Assembly: GCA_025451875.1 (NCBI GenBank)
Contig: JANWJQ010000020.1
Coordinates: 28,998-92,997, forward strand
Reading direction: 5' to 3'
Source of the DNA: Rhizomicrobium sp.
GTDB lineage: Bacteria > Pseudomonadota > Alphaproteobacteria > Micropepsales > Micropepsaceae
Length of the DNA stretch: 64,000 bases
Made by a program: the position numbers and the translations under genes. Shown here piece after piece: positions 16,055 to 26,155 of this stretch; within the stretch, counting starts at the first letter, position 1; every line of letters begins with the position of its first letter. A model generated the notes under the pieces. The model saw nothing but the letters and a program-made list of their open reading frames with translations. It did not search any database and had not been told where the DNA came from.

Positions 16055-17076
16055 CAGCGTGCCCGCGCCATCGCGGCAATGTTGAACAGCGCGCGGCCCA
16101 GCACCGCTTCGTTCGGAACCGCCGTTGTTTTGCACAAGGCCTCGGTATCCAGCAGCAGATCCAGCGCATCGCTGAGTTTGCCTTCGCTCCAGCGCGTCGC
16201 CTGCATCTTGAACGACGACGTGCGGCTGAAATGGATCGGCGGCCAGATCTTGCGCATGGCGGCATCGGCATTCTCGCCGCGCTCGCCGGCGACTTTCACT
16301 TGCAGGAGCTTCTGGAAATGCCCCATCACCGCACGCACCACCGCGATGGCAGAGATGTCTTCGCCCCACACCCGCTCCAGCGCCAGATCGAGCCGTTTCA
16401 GATCGCCTTCGCCCGCCGCATCGCAGATTTCGTCCACGCGCACCTCGGCTTCATCGCCCATCACCGCGCGTACGTCTTCGATGCCGACATTCTTTTTGCC
16501 GTGGGCGTAGAGCGCCAGCTTCTCCAGCTCGCGCCGCGTCACGCCGCGATCTGAACCCAGCCGTGACACCGCATCGTCCAGCGCTTCGGTGGAAATCGTC
16601 AGCCCTTCGGCTTTCAGCGCCTCGCGCACCACGCCGGAAAGATTCTGCGCCGTGTCGCCGTAGCAGGCGATAGCGGCGGCGTTATCGGCGTCTTCGAAGA
16701 TCTTGCGCAAGCTGGCGTTCTTGGCGAGATCGCCGCCTTCGACCACCACCAGCGCATCGCCCACGGCATCATCGAGAAAAGACTCGAACAGCTTTGCCAA
16801 TGCGTTGGCGCCGGTGCGGATACGGATCACACGGCGGCCGCCGAGCATGGAAATCGCGGCGGCTTCGTCGAACAGCTTGGCGCCGTCCGACGTCAGCACG
16901 GATTCCTCGAAGTCGATCACGCGGAAGGGATCGGAGAGATCGTCCACGATGCTCTTGGCCATTTTCTCGGCGCGTTCATGCACGAGGCCCTGATCGGGGC
17001 CGTAGAACAGCGCGGCTTTGAGCGTGGCGGGCGGCTTGGCCGCGAAGCGGTCCGCGTCGCCGGTCTTGACGATCAT
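16054..17076 (-). CDS. holA: DNA polymerase III subunit delta
   Basis: 340 residues, the usual length. Delta opens the beta clamp within the clamp loader. The N-terminal part has [19 protein letters not shown] and [10 protein letters not shown], and the middle has [14 protein letters not shown], the usual HolA pattern. It overlaps lptE upstream by four bases and hisF downstream by one base, so it is translationally coupled on both sides. Confidence 0.92.
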   Translation of the reverse strand: MIVKTGDADRFAAKPPATLKAALFYGPDQGLVHERAEKMAKSIVDDLSDPFRVIDFEESVLTSDGAKLFDEAAAISMLGGRRVIRIRTGANALAKLFESFLDDAVGDALVVVEGGDLAKNASLRKIFEDADNAAAIACYGDTAQNLSGVVREALKAEGLTISTEALDDAVSRLGSDRGVTRRELEKLALYAHGKKNVGIEDVRAVMGDEAEVRVDEICDAAGEGDLKRLDLALERVWGEDISAIAVVRAVMGHFQKLLQVKVAGERGENADAAMRKIWPPIHFSRTSSFKMQATRWSEGKLSDALDLLLDTEALCKTTAVPNEAVLGRALFNIAAMARAR

Positions 17077-17582
17077 CGCGACGAGGTGGCGCGCGCGAAA
17101 TACACGCCCAGATCGATCTGGATATGCTCGGCGATGTCCTGCGACGCGCGTTTTTCCGCTTCCTGTTGTCCGGTGACCGAAGCGTAGGGCGACTGCGCCA
17201 CGTCGAAGGATTCCAGCGTCGTTTCCTGGCCCTGTGTGACGGTGTTCAGCCTGGCATCCGTCAGCTTGTATTTTGCGGTGAAGGCGAGGTCGTAGCGCGT
17301 GATGGTCGAATCGTTCTGCAGCGCAACGCCTTCGCGAGTCTCGGTGACAATCACTTCGAGCCGATAGGTCGCGTCCTGCGCGCGGGCCGGGCCACGCAGA
17401 AGATCGATCAGCTTGTTGCGCAGCTCGTAACCCACGCGTTCCTGGTCGATCGGCTCGACATAGATGGAGGCGAAGATGCGCTGCGCGCCGGGATTGGCGC
17501 CTATCGTTCCATAAAGCGGACGGAAGCCGCAGCCCGAAAGGATGAGGGCGACGACCGTCAATCCGGCGATGCGCAGCTTCAT
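17073..17582 (-). CDS. lptE: LPS assembly lipoprotein LptE
   Basis: 169 residues from the ATG at 17582. A lipoprotein signal with lipobox LSGC (Cys at about residue 18) is followed by GFRPLYG, the hallmark of alphaproteobacterial LptE. LptE plugs the LptD barrel and helps deliver LPS to the outer leaflet. It overlaps the leuS stop by four bases (ATGA) and holA by four bases. The leuS-lptE-holA order is widely conserved. Confidence 0.93.
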   Translation of the reverse strand: MKLRIAGLTVVALILSGCGFRPLYGTIGANPGAQRIFASIYVEPIDQERVGYELRNKLIDLLRGPARAQDATYRLEVIVTETREGVALQNDSTITRYDLAFTAKYKLTDARLNTVTQGQETTLESFDVAQSPYASVTGQQEAEKRASQDIAEHIQIDLGVYFARATSSR

Positions 17583-20122
17583 GCGACGATGTTCACAATG
17601 CGGTCCGGCACCACGATAACACGCTTGGGTGCCTTGCCGTCGAGGGCGCGCTGGATGGGCTCCAGCGCCAAAGCGGTCGCTTCGACGATCTCCTTGGGGG
17701 AGCCTTTGGCGATCTCGAAGGTGCCGCGCAGCTTGCCGCTCACCTGCACCGCATAGGTCACGGTGTCGGATTGCGTCAGCGCCAGTTCGGCTTTCGGCCA
17801 GGCTGTGTCGGCCACCATCGTCTTGTGGCCCAGTGCCTGCCAGCAGCTTTCCGCCAGATGGGGCATCATCGGGCCGCACAGCAGGACCAGCGCTTCCAGC
17901 GCCTCGCGCTTCGCCGCCGGGTCGACTTTCGCGTCCCCGCCGATAGCGCCTGCCAGCGTGTAGATCTGCGCCACGGCGCGATTGAAGCGCAGATGCTCCA
18001 GATCGTCCGTGACGGCGGCGATGGCCTTGTGCGTGGCGCGGCGCAATTCCAGCGATGCGCCTTCGACGATGCCAGGCTTTGTGCCGGGCGCCGCGAGTTC
18101 GCCAGCCTCATCGATAAGGCGCCAGATGCGCTGCACGAAACGCCAGCAGCCGGATGCGCCTTCGTCGGTCCATTCGATGTCACGTTCCGGCGGCGTGTCG
18201 GAGAGCATGAACCAGCGGATCGTATCGGCGCCATAGACGCCGATGATCGTTTCCGGCGCGATCACGTTCTTCTTGGACTTGGACATCTTCTCGGACGAGC
18301 CGATGGTCACTTCGACATTCGTGCCGGTCAGGAATGCCTTGCCGTCGCGCTTTTCGACTTCATCGGGCGTAACCCACTCGCCATTGCCGTTCTTGTAGGT
18401 CTCGTGACAGACCATGCCCTGCGTGAACAATCCCGCAAATGGCTCGTCGATCGTGGTGTATCCCAGCTTGTGCAGGCCGCGCGTGAAGAAGCGCGCATAG
18501 AGCAGATGCAGGATCGCATGCTCGATGCCGCCGATATATTGATCGACGGGCATCCAGTAATCGGTGGCATTTTTGTTGACCGGCGCTTCGCTCTTGGGAT
18601 CGGCGAAGCGCGCGAAATACCAGGATGAGTCCACGAAGGTATCGCAGGTATCGGTTTCGCGCTCGGCCTTGCCGCCGCATTGCGGGCAGCTGGTGTGCTT
18701 CCAGGTCGGATGCGAGGCGAGCGGATTGCCGGCGCCTTCGAACTTGATCTCGTCCGGCAGCTTCACCGGCAGTTGATCTTCCGGCACCGGAACATAGCCG
18801 CATTTTTCGCAGCGGATCATCGGGATTGGGCAACCCCATGGCCGCTGGCGCGAGACCAGCCAGTCGCGCAAGCGATAATTCACCGTGCGCGTGCCGCGTT
18901 TTTCACGCTCCATGCGATTGATGACTTCGGCTTTCGCCGTATCGACGTCGAGCCCGTCGAGGAATTGCGAGTTCGCCAGCTTTCCGGGGCCGGTATAGGC
19001 GTCTTTGCCGACCTTGAAGGCCTTGGCGTCTTCACCTTCCGGCACGACCACCGGCAACACGGGCAATTTGTATTTGTTGGCAAAATCCAGATCGCGCTGA
19101 TCATGTGCGGGGCAACCGAAGATCGCGCCGGTGCCGTAACCCATCAGCACGAAGTTGGCGATCATCACCGGAAGTTTCCAGTTTTCATCGAAAGGATGCG
19201 CCGCGGTGATGCCGGTATCGAAGCCCAGCTTCTCCGCCGTTTCGATGGCGGCTTCCGACGTGCCGATGCGATGGCACTCTTCGATGAACCCCGCAGCCTT
19301 CGGATTGCTCTTCGCAATTTCTGTCGCCAGCGGATGATCCGGCGAAATTGCGACGAAACTCGCGCCGAACAACGTGTCCGGTCGCGTCGTGAAGACGTCT
19401 ATCTTCCGGCCGTTCGACAGATCGAAGGTGAAGCGTAAACCTTCCGAACGCCCGATCCAGTTCTTCTGCATCGTGCGGACTTTTTCGGGCCAGCGGTCCA
19501 GCGTGTCCAAGGCGCTCAGCAGGTCGTCGCTATACGCGGTGATCCTGAAAAACCATTGCGAGAGCTTCTTGCGCTCCACCGGCGCGCCGGAACGCCAGCC
19601 CTTGCCGTCGATCACCTGCTCGTTGGCGAGTACGGTGTGATCGACCGGATCCCAGTTCACATCCGCTTCCGCGCGATAAACGAGGCCTGCCTTGAAGAAC
19701 TCCACGAACAGCTTCTGCTGTTGCGCGTAATATTCCGGATCGCAGGTCGCGAATTCGCGGGACCAGTCGATCGCCAAGCCCATCATCTTGAGCTCTTTGC
19801 GCATCGCTGCGATGTTGTCGTAGGTCCAGTCGCGCGGGTTCACGCCCTTGTCGCGCGCCGCGTTTTCGGCGGGCAACCCGAATGCGTCCCATCCCATCGG
19901 ATGCAGCACGTTGAATCCCTGCGCCTTGCGGAAGCGCGCGATAACATCGCCCATCGTGTAGTTGCGAACGTGACCCATATGGATGCGCCCCGACGGATAG
20001 GGAAACATTTCCAGCACATAGGCTTTGGGTTTGGTGAAATCGTTGGACGCAGCGAAGCTCTGGCGGGAATCCCATTCCCGCTGCCAATGCTGTTCCGATT
20101 CTCTGGCGTTATAGCGCGCCAT
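17579..20122 (-). CDS. leuS: Leucyl-tRNA synthetase
   Basis: 847 residues, the usual bacterial length. It is a class I synthetase with HMGH at about residue 48 ([12 protein letters not shown]), the CP1 editing domain containing TRPDTLFGA, a zinc-ribbon-like insertion ([15 protein letters not shown]), DSSWYFARF, and KMSKS at about residue 610 ([11 protein letters not shown]). It leads the leuS-lptE-holA-hisF run. A DUF3576 lipoprotein gene lies 67 bases upstream on the same strand. Confidence 0.98.
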   Translation of the reverse strand: MARYNARESEQHWQREWDSRQSFAASNDFTKPKAYVLEMFPYPSGRIHMGHVRNYTMGDVIARFRKAQGFNVLHPMGWDAFGLPAENAARDKGVNPRDWTYDNIAAMRKELKMMGLAIDWSREFATCDPEYYAQQQKLFVEFFKAGLVYRAEADVNWDPVDHTVLANEQVIDGKGWRSGAPVERKKLSQWFFRITAYSDDLLSALDTLDRWPEKVRTMQKNWIGRSEGLRFTFDLSNGRKIDVFTTRPDTLFGASFVAISPDHPLATEIAKSNPKAAGFIEECHRIGTSEAAIETAEKLGFDTGITAAHPFDENWKLPVMIANFVLMGYGTGAIFGCPAHDQRDLDFANKYKLPVLPVVVPEGEDAKAFKVGKDAYTGPGKLANSQFLDGLDVDTAKAEVINRMEREKRGTRTVNYRLRDWLVSRQRPWGCPIPMIRCEKCGYVPVPEDQLPVKLPDEIKFEGAGNPLASHPTWKHTSCPQCGGKAERETDTCDTFVDSSWYFARFADPKSEAPVNKNATDYWMPVDQYIGGIEHAILHLLYARFFTRGLHKLGYTTIDEPFAGLFTQGMVCHETYKNGNGEWVTPDEVEKRDGKAFLTGTNVEVTIGSSEKMSKSKKNVIAPETIIGVYGADTIRWFMLSDTPPERDIEWTDEGASGCWRFVQRIWRLIDEAGELAAPGTKPGIVEGASLELRRATHKAIAAVTDDLEHLRFNRAVAQIYTLAGAIGGDAKVDPAAKREALEALVLLCGPMMPHLAESCWQALGHKTMVADTAWPKAELALTQSDTVTYAVQVSGKLRGTFEIAKGSPKEIVEATALALEPIQRALDGKAPKRVIVVPDRIVNIVA

Positions 20123-20189
20123 GCGTCAGTCCCTCTTCGCCGCTTTCGCTGAAGCCGGCGGCGCAGATGAGGCTTACAGCGCGTAAAAT

Positions 20190-20636
20190 TTAGTTGCTAG
20201 GTGTGCTCGCAAGTCGAAGCTCGCGGGCCCGAACCAGGATCGCGTCTTCCAGCTTGTTGGCGGTGTCCGGATTGACCTGCGCGTCCACCCAGCCGTCGGC
20301 CGAATGGGTCTGGCGGAAGGTCGAGATCTTGATGCCGTCGGCCCGCAGGCGACGGTCGAGAATATAGACCGTCACGCGCATGCGCTCGTTGGGGTTGGAC
20401 GGGTCGGAATACCAGTCGGTGATGATGACGCCGCCGAACGGATCGGCCGAGTGCAGCGGCATGAAGGACAGCGTGTCCAGCGCGGCATGCCACAGATAGG
20501 AGTTCACCCCCAGCGTGACGTGGCCGCTGGACGAAGAGATGGTCGAGCCGGTGGTGGTGTCCGGCATGTCGTTGTCGTCGGAAGAACCGCAAGACGCGAG
20601 CAGCAGGGCGCAAAAGAGGACGGTCGGAACACGCAT
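20190..20636 (-). CDS. DUF3576 lipoprotein
   Basis: 148 residues with a lipobox at about residue 16 (LLLASCGSS). The mature part matches DUF3576 (GVNSYLWHAALDTLSFMPL, DPFGGVIITDWY, RMRVTVYILDRRLRADG). The function is unknown, but the family is conserved upstream of leuS-lptE in many alphaproteobacteria, which suggests an outer-membrane role linked to LPS assembly. This link is inference from position. Confidence 0.88.
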   Translation of the reverse strand: MRVPTVLFCALLLASCGSSDDNDMPDTTTGSTISSSSGHVTLGVNSYLWHAALDTLSFMPLHSADPFGGVIITDWYSDPSNPNERMRVTVYILDRRLRADGIKISTFRQTHSADGWVDAQVNPDTANKLEDAILVRARELRLASTPSN

Positions 20637-20791
20637 AGTCTTTTCAAACCCTTAGTGGTGGCCTTCGGTCGGCCCGGACCCCGGGGGCTTATACTGGGCC
20701 ATTTTGACCCGCGCAACATTGCCAGGAGGGCATCTGGCGCTGGGTTGCGCTTTGGTTATAGGGACTTAAGCAGCTTGTCGGGGATTGTTGC

Positions 20792-21973
20792 ATGGGTTTA
20801 AGGCCGGTCATCGCGCTTTTGGCGGTTCTCGCCACCGCGCTCGCGCTGCCTGCTCGTGCCGAGGACGACGCCATCTCGAAGCCGCAGGTGGCGCTGGGCG
20901 ACTGGACGGCCGATATGGGCACGGATCTGTCCGCCGCGGTCTTCAGCGACCGGCAGGGCGGAGGTATCGATCACACAGGCGCGCAGGCCTTCGCTGTCTT
21001 CACGCCCAGCCTGTGGCGGACCTTCGCCAGTGGTTGGGAAGCCGGCGCGAAGGGCAGCATCCTCGCCTGGCACGACAACCATTCCGGCGACAATTACGGC
21101 AATGATTTCTTTGAGCTCGCCTATCTGTATGTGCAGTCGCCTTATGGCCGGATCGAGATCGGGCAACAGAATGGCGTCGCCTACATGCAGGCCGTCGGCG
21201 CCCCGGTCGTGGATGGACCCGCGGCGATCAACGATGCGAACGTGACGTTCTTCCGCGATCGGGCCACGCATCTAGCCTTCATCAACATCTTCAATTTGCG
21301 CACGGGCGTCTTCACCTCCGCCAACCAGGGGAAGCTGTCTTACATTTCGCCGCGCTTTGACGGGTTCCAACTCAGCGGATCGTTCACGCCGTATCAGACC
21401 AAGGCCGTGCTGCCGTGGACGATGACGGGGCATCACGTGCCCAACCGCGTGAAGAACATCACCGAGGGCAATCTCAACTACACCGCGCTGTTCGGCAACT
21501 GGAGCCTGCAGGCCTCAACATCCTTTGCGACTGCGCAAAACGCTGCGCCAACCCTGGGCCATGACGATGTGTGGGATTGGGGCGCTGGCGTCGAAGCCGA
21601 GTACGCGCTCGACGACACGAACAAGCTTTCACTCGGCGCTGCCTATCGCGTCTCCAATGCCTATACCTTCAACGTCCAGCAGGCATTCACCAGCGGCACG
21701 ACGGGTAATTTCGATATTGGCGCGATGTGGACGCATGGCGACTGGATCGCCGGTGTCGAATATGAAACCGGAAAGGCCGATGCGGTGCCCGGTTCACCGG
21801 GGTTGCGTGAATGGGGCTGGAATCCTTCGATCGCCTACAATGTGAATGCCAATCTGCAAATGACGCTGGGTTGGCAATATCTGCATTTCCATCAGAGCAG
21901 CGGCGTTTTCTACAATGGCAGATCCGAGATCGGCATGAACGCCGCCTATCTGCATGCCAACTTCCAGATCTAG
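20792..21973 (+). CDS. Outer-membrane porin
   Basis: 393 residues with a signal peptide (VIALLAVLATALALPARA, cleavage at about residue 23). The remainder shows the alternating pattern of a beta barrel with many aromatic girdle residues and ends in FQI, an aromatic-rich outer-membrane insertion signal (YLHANFQI). GQQNGVAYM after a YGRIEIG strand is typical of alphaproteobacterial gram-negative porins. Solute specificity cannot be told. Divergent from the DUF3576 gene. Confidence 0.85.
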   Translation: MGLRPVIALLAVLATALALPARAEDDAISKPQVALGDWTADMGTDLSAAVFSDRQGGGIDHTGAQAFAVFTPSLWRTFASGWEAGAKGSILAWHDNHSGDNYGNDFFELAYLYVQSPYGRIEIGQQNGVAYMQAVGAPVVDGPAAINDANVTFFRDRATHLAFINIFNLRTGVFTSANQGKLSYISPRFDGFQLSGSFTPYQTKAVLPWTMTGHHVPNRVKNITEGNLNYTALFGNWSLQASTSFATAQNAAPTLGHDDVWDWGAGVEAEYALDDTNKLSLGAAYRVSNAYTFNVQQAFTSGTTGNFDIGAMWTHGDWIAGVEYETGKADAVPGSPGLREWGWNPSIAYNVNANLQMTLGWQYLHFHQSSGVFYNGRSEIGMNAAYLHANFQI

Positions 21974-22572
21974 ACGGTGAGCGCGCCGATAGCGGCAAGG
22001 CCAACCAGCTTTGCGTCTGCGAGCTGTTGTGCGTTGTCCGCTGTAATGCCGCCGATGGCATAAACGGGCACGGGCGATTGCCGGGCGATCAGATCAAGTT
22101 GCGTTGCTCCAAGGGCGACTGTGCCGGGATGGCTTCGTGTTTCGAACACGGGGCCGACGAAAACGGCATCGACAGCCGAGATATGCGTAGCGGCGCGTGA
22201 GTGCGCTGCCGCAGTGATAATCCAGCCCGGATGCGCTGCGCGCCAATGCGATGCTTCATGCGCGCGGGCTTCCGAAAGGTGAATGCCGTCTGCGCCGGTG
22301 TGCGCGGCAAGATCGGCGTCATTGGCGATGAGAAGCTTGGTGTCGGCGGACAGGGCAGAGCGCAGTTCCGACGCAAGCTCGGCGCGGCGCGAGTCCTGGC
22401 GCGCACGCAGAATGACCATGCTTCTGGGCGGCAACGCGCGCGCTGCGGCAACCGGATCGATGAGCCGTTCGTCGTCGGTCATCAGCACCAGCGCGGGCAA
22501 AGCGGAACCGCTGCGCGCGTTCAGCGCAGCGGCCGCTCTTGCGAGTTTCACGCGGGCAAGCTTGTCTGTCAT
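21970..22572 (-). CDS. Thiamine phosphate synthase/TenI-like protein
   Basis: 200 residues with a short ThiE/TenI TIM barrel. The family pattern GADGIHLSE (where ThiE has GVHLGQ), ITAAAHSRA, VFVGPVFETRSHPGT and YAIGGITADNAQQL is visible. ThiE joins HMP-pyrophosphate and thiazole phosphate. The diphosphate-binding arginine/lysine set could not be confirmed by eye, so a TenI-type or paralogous role is possible. It ends four bases inside the porin gene and starts three bases from yggS on the other strand. Confidence 0.78.
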   Translation of the reverse strand: MTDKLARVKLARAAAALNARSGSALPALVLMTDDERLIDPVAAARALPPRSMVILRARQDSRRAELASELRSALSADTKLLIANDADLAAHTGADGIHLSEARAHEASHWRAAHPGWIITAAAHSRAATHISAVDAVFVGPVFETRSHPGTVALGATQLDLIARQSPVPVYAIGGITADNAQQLADAKLVGLAAIGALTV

Positions 22573-22574
22573 CT

Positions 22575-23252
22575 ATGAGCGAATCCGCCGCCAATCTTTC
22601 GGACATTCTCGCGCGTATCGATGCCGCGCGGAAGAAGGCCGTTGCGCCCGCGCCGTCGACCACGCTTATTGCCGTCACCAAGACGCATGACGCCGATGCG
22701 ATCCGTCCGGTACTGGACGCAGGACATCGTGTTTTCGGTGAGAACCGGGTCCAGGAGGCGATGGGCAAATGGCCGGGCTTGCGCGCAGCCTATAGGGACA
22801 TCGAACTTCATCTGATCGGCCCGCTGCAGTCCAACAAGACGCGCGAGGCCGTCGAGACCTTCGACGCCATCCATTCGCTCGACCGGCCCAAGCTTGCTCA
22901 TGCGCTGAAAGCAGAACTGGAAAAGCAGCCCAAACCGATGACGATGTTCATCCAGGTCAATACGGGCGAAGAACCGCAGAAGGCCGGCGTCGCCCCGCAC
23001 GAGGCAGCGGCCTTCGTCGCGCTGTGCCGTGACGAACTTCACCTGCCGGTAAAGGGCCTGATGTGCATTCCGCCGAACAATGAAAATCCGGCGCCGCATT
23101 TCGCGCTGTTGCAGAAGCTTGCGCGCGAAAACACGTTGCCGCTTCTCAGCATGGGGATGAGCGGTGATTTCGAGAGCGCGATAAAATTCGGCGCGACACA
23201 TGTGCGCGTCGGCAGCGCGATCTTCGGCGAACGGTCAGTTGACGCTGGCTGA
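22575..23252 (+). CDS. PLP homeostasis protein, YggS family
   Basis: 225 residues from the ATG at 22575 (MSESAANLSDILARIDAARK). It is a PLP-binding barrel without known catalysis, important for B6 balance. The PLP lysine lies in LIAVTKTHDADAI, followed by FGENRVQEAMGKW, LHLIGPLQSNKTREAV, and LLSMGMSGDFESAIKFGATHVRVGSAIFG, all family signatures. Start spacing from the divergent thiE-like gene is only two bases. Confidence 0.93.
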   Translation: MSESAANLSDILARIDAARKKAVAPAPSTTLIAVTKTHDADAIRPVLDAGHRVFGENRVQEAMGKWPGLRAAYRDIELHLIGPLQSNKTREAVETFDAIHSLDRPKLAHALKAELEKQPKPMTMFIQVNTGEEPQKAGVAPHEAAAFVALCRDELHLPVKGLMCIPPNNENPAPHFALLQKLARENTLPLLSMGMSGDFESAIKFGATHVRVGSAIFGERSVDAG

Positions 23253-23987
23253 GAGCGGTTTGGAATTCATGCTCATCGTGCGGCGATAGGCGTCCATCGC
23301 CTGCATCTGCATCTGGCCGGTGACGCCATTGCGCGCGAGTGCTTGCAGCAGTGCATCGGTATTTGAAGAGATATCGACCGGCGTCGAAGACGATACGGCC
23401 GTCTTTGCCGGAGCGGGTGCGTTGGCCGCCTCCGGCGGAATAATCATCGGTGCGATAGAGGCGAACTGGGAAAGCGGCGTCGGCGCGGTCTTGGCAGCGC
23501 GCGTGCTCGGAGCTGTATTGTCCGCGGCAACGGTCTTGGCCGATTCGGCCTTGGGCGTGTTGGCGGCCAGCACGGTGATGCTGTCATCGTGTTCTAGCCC
23601 GACGAAGGACATGACGGTATCGCCGAAATCCTTGCCGGTGATTTTCTCGAAGGCGAGATCGGCCAGCGATGAAACGAGACCGATCGGCCCGCCATAAAGC
23701 GTGTCGCCCGCGACCTTCTCCACATCGCCGATCTTATCGCCGGTGATGGCGCGATAGACGGCGCCGACGACAGGCAGATGCTGCAGCGGGTTCACCACAT
23801 CCAGCACATCGTCGAAAAAGGATTTTCCGGAATCGGGTTTCGCCGGCGCGGATGTGGAAGCGGTCTGCGTCGCATCCGACTTCGCGGCAGCCGTATGGGT
23901 CTGCGCCGCTTTGACGAAGCGCATCCAGTACGAGGCGTCTTTCACGCCATGGGCAAAATCGGGCACGGGCATTCTGCTGGCCTCCAA
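23235..23987 (-). CDS. Hypothetical protein, low-complexity C-terminal half
   Basis: 250 residues. An ordered part (about residues 50-125: FFDDVLDVVNPLQHLPVVGA, AITGDKIGDVEKVAGDTLYG) is glycine/hydrophobic and probably membrane- or envelope-associated. It is followed by an Ala/Pro/Thr-rich linker (about 135-210) and a helical tail (ALARNGVTGQMQMQAMDAYRRTM). No signal peptide is clear. I do not recognise a named domain, although the DVLDVVNPLQHLPVVG block looks like a conserved alphaproteobacterial motif. The 3' end overlaps convergent yggS by 18 bases. Confidence 0.7.
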   Translation of the reverse strand: MEASRMPVPDFAHGVKDASYWMRFVKAAQTHTAAAKSDATQTASTSAPAKPDSGKSFFDDVLDVVNPLQHLPVVGAVYRAITGDKIGDVEKVAGDTLYGGPIGLVSSLADLAFEKITGKDFGDTVMSFVGLEHDDSITVLAANTPKAESAKTVAADNTAPSTRAAKTAPTPLSQFASIAPMIIPPEAANAPAPAKTAVSSSTPVDISSNTDALLQALARNGVTGQMQMQAMDAYRRTMSMNSKPLSASVN

Positions 23988-24019
23988 CTGCTTATGGAAA
24001 GCAAGCCCCCTGCCAAGTG

Positions 24020-24044
24020 AAAACCCGCACCAGATATGGGTTTT
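24020..24044 (-). terminator. Possible terminator after ribA
   Basis: AAAACCC and GGGTTTT form a 7-bp stem around an 11-base loop, with the T-run inside and just after the stem. It lies 40 bases past the ribA stop (24084) and before the hypothetical gene. The weak A/T foot lowers confidence. Confidence 0.4.
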
Positions 24045-24083
24045 TCAGGGCGTCGGGGCGCTGGATCGGCAGAAATTGCCCGG

Positions 24084-25229
24084 TCAGAACAGATGGCCCG
24101 CGCGCGCCTTGGTGGCAATGTAACCGGCATTATGCGCGTTGGTCGGGAAGGCGTGCTGCACCCGTTCGGCGACGGTCACGCCGTATTTTTCCAGCGACGA
24201 TACCTTATCGGGATTGTTGGTCATCAGCCGCACGGATTTGTAGCCGAGCAGCTTCAGCATCTTCGCCGCGATTCCATAAAGGCGCTCATCGGCTTCGAAA
24301 CCGAGTCGCTCATTGGCTTCAAGCGTGTCGAAACCCTGATCCTGCAAGCGATAGGCGCGCAGTTTGTTGATGAGGCCGATGCCGCGGCCTTCCTGCGCCA
24401 GATAAAGCAGCACGCCGCCGCCATTCTTGGCGATCGCGTCGATGGCGCCGCGCAGTTGCGGGCCGCAATCGCATTTCAGCGAACCGAGCAGATCGCCGGT
24501 GAAGCATTCCGAATGAAGTCTCGCCAGCACCGGCGTGGCTGTCGATGGCGCATTGACGACGATGGCGTAATGCTCAGGCCCGCCATCGGCGGAGCGGAAC
24601 GCGACAAGCTCGGTATTCGCCGCGCCTTCCAGCGGAACGCGCGCGCGGGTAACGATCTTCAGCGTTTTCGCTGCTTCGTTTTCATAGTCGGCGATGTCTT
24701 TTGCAGTGATCGCAGCGACGCTGTTTTCGACGTTCGAAACGCGGCCAGCGACAATCGCTGGAAGCAAGCCGGACAATTTCGCAAGCTTGATACCCGCAGC
24801 GAACCCGGCCGGCAGTTTTGCGCGCTCGGCTTCGAACGGTCCCTTCATCGGTTCTGCCATGTCGTCGGTGGGGTCGGCGATGGCGCGAAGTTTTTGCACC
24901 CGATCCTTGGCGTCGATCGGAAGCGCGACGACATCCGGCGTATAGAGTCTGATCTTCAGCGTGTGCGCACGCGCGTGGGTGAGCACCAATCGCAGATGCT
25001 TAACGGCTTTGCGCGCGGCTGAAAGCTTCGCATCGCTCATGGTCTCGACAGCGTAAACGATCACGATTTCGCGACCGCTTTTGACAGCAACGGCTTTTCC
25101 TTCGCGCAAAGCATGGGCGGCGCGCTCCACCGGGCCTATGCTTTGCACGGGCTTGCGTCTGCGTGGGCGTTGGCGAGGGGCGGGTTTGCGTTTACCCCTT
25201 CGCGGGTTCGGTCTTGGCGATGGGGCCAT
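24084..25229 (-). CDS. ribA: GTP cyclohydrolase II with N-terminal extension
   Basis: 381 residues from the ATG at 25229. The C-terminal 200 residues are the RibA domain: zinc cysteines in HSECFTGDLLGSLKCDCG, the catalytic and GTP-binding EGRGIGLINKLRAY, and LMTNNPDKV. It opens GTP to the pyrimidine precursor of riboflavin. The first 25 residues are very rich in Arg/Pro/Lys (RGKRKPAPRQRPRRRK), and residues about 30-180 resemble a degenerate RibB-like region without the DHBP-synthase acidic signature. Standalone RibA with such an extension is common in alphaproteobacteria. The basic tail might bind nucleic acid or acidic partners, which is inference. Confidence 0.88.
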   Translation of the reverse strand: MAPSPRPNPRRGKRKPAPRQRPRRRKPVQSIGPVERAAHALREGKAVAVKSGREIVIVYAVETMSDAKLSAARKAVKHLRLVLTHARAHTLKIRLYTPDVVALPIDAKDRVQKLRAIADPTDDMAEPMKGPFEAERAKLPAGFAAGIKLAKLSGLLPAIVAGRVSNVENSVAAITAKDIADYENEAAKTLKIVTRARVPLEGAANTELVAFRSADGGPEHYAIVVNAPSTATPVLARLHSECFTGDLLGSLKCDCGPQLRGAIDAIAKNGGGVLLYLAQEGRGIGLINKLRAYRLQDQGFDTLEANERLGFEADERLYGIAAKMLKLLGYKSVRLMTNNPDKVSSLEKYGVTVAERVQHAFPTNAHNAGYIATKARAGHLF

Positions 25230-25299
25230 AGTCCCCACATACACCGGCAGGGAAAAACCGGGTAGAGTCGTCTGCCCATACCGCACATAGGGAATAAGA

Positions 25300-25983
25300 A
25301 TGCCAAGCGCCAAGCGGGTTCTTCTGGTCGACGACGATACGATGCTGCGCAGCTCGCTAGCCGAGCAGCTTGCGGCGACGGGCGAATATGCGCCGGTCGA
25401 AGCCGGTTCCGTGGCGGAAGGCCGCGCCAAGGCGAAAGACGGCCTCTACGAATTCATGATTCTGGACGTGGGCTTGCCGGATGGTGACGGACGCAAACTG
25501 TGCCGCGCGCTGCGCGATGACGGCGTCTCCTGCCCCATCGTTCTTCTGACCGCTGCCGACAGCGATGCCGACACAATCGAAGGCCTGGAATCTGGCGCCA
25601 ATGACTACATCACCAAGCCATTCCGTTTCGCGGTGCTGATGGCGCGCATCCACGCGCATTTGCGCAATCACGAGCAGAGCGAGGAAGCGGTCTATCGCAT
25701 CGGGCCTTATACGTTCCGCCCCAGCGCGAAATTGCTGATCGATCCAAGCGAAAAGAAAATCCGTCTCACGGAAAAAGAAACCAACATCCTCAAATTTCTT
25801 TATCGCTCCGGCGACACGGTGGCGCGCGAGACGTTGCTGCACGAAGTGTGGGGCTATAATCCAGCCGTGACCACGCACACGCTGGAGACGCATATTTACC
25901 GTCTGCGCCAGAAGATCGAGAACAATCCCGGCCAGGCGCAGATCCTCGTCACCGAGAGCGGCGGCTACCGGCTGGTGGCCTGA
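25300..25983 (+). CDS. OmpR-type response regulator, CenR-like
   Basis: 227 residues. The receiver domain (about 1-120) has the acidic pair in LVDDDT, phosphoacceptor Asp56 in ILDVGLPDGDG, a Thr in LLTAAD and the Lys in DYITKPFRF. The winged-helix domain (about 130-227) includes LTEKETNILKFLYRSG, LLHEVWGYNP and THTLETHIYRLRQKIE. These strings closely resemble CenR, the essential envelope regulator of Caulobacter, as I remember it. No partner kinase is adjacent, as is usual for CenR. It may control the next gene, a periplasmic or surface DUF2807 protein. Confidence 0.8.
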   Translation: MPSAKRVLLVDDDTMLRSSLAEQLAATGEYAPVEAGSVAEGRAKAKDGLYEFMILDVGLPDGDGRKLCRALRDDGVSCPIVLLTAADSDADTIEGLESGANDYITKPFRFAVLMARIHAHLRNHEQSEEAVYRIGPYTFRPSAKLLIDPSEKKIRLTEKETNILKFLYRSGDTVARETLLHEVWGYNPAVTTHTLETHIYRLRQKIENNPGQAQILVTESGGYRLVA

Positions 25984-26155
25984 ATCTGCGGTTTGAAAAT
26001 CCCGGAATCGGGGGATTTTCGGCGGAAAAGACGCTATTTTGTTCTCCTGCGCGGGCCGCATCTCGGCCTTGCAAAATTACCGTTCTGTGCGCACGAGTGG
26101 GGACAGCCTATCTGTCTTTGTGAGGCGGGGAGCCGGTCAAGGAGACCAGAGTATT

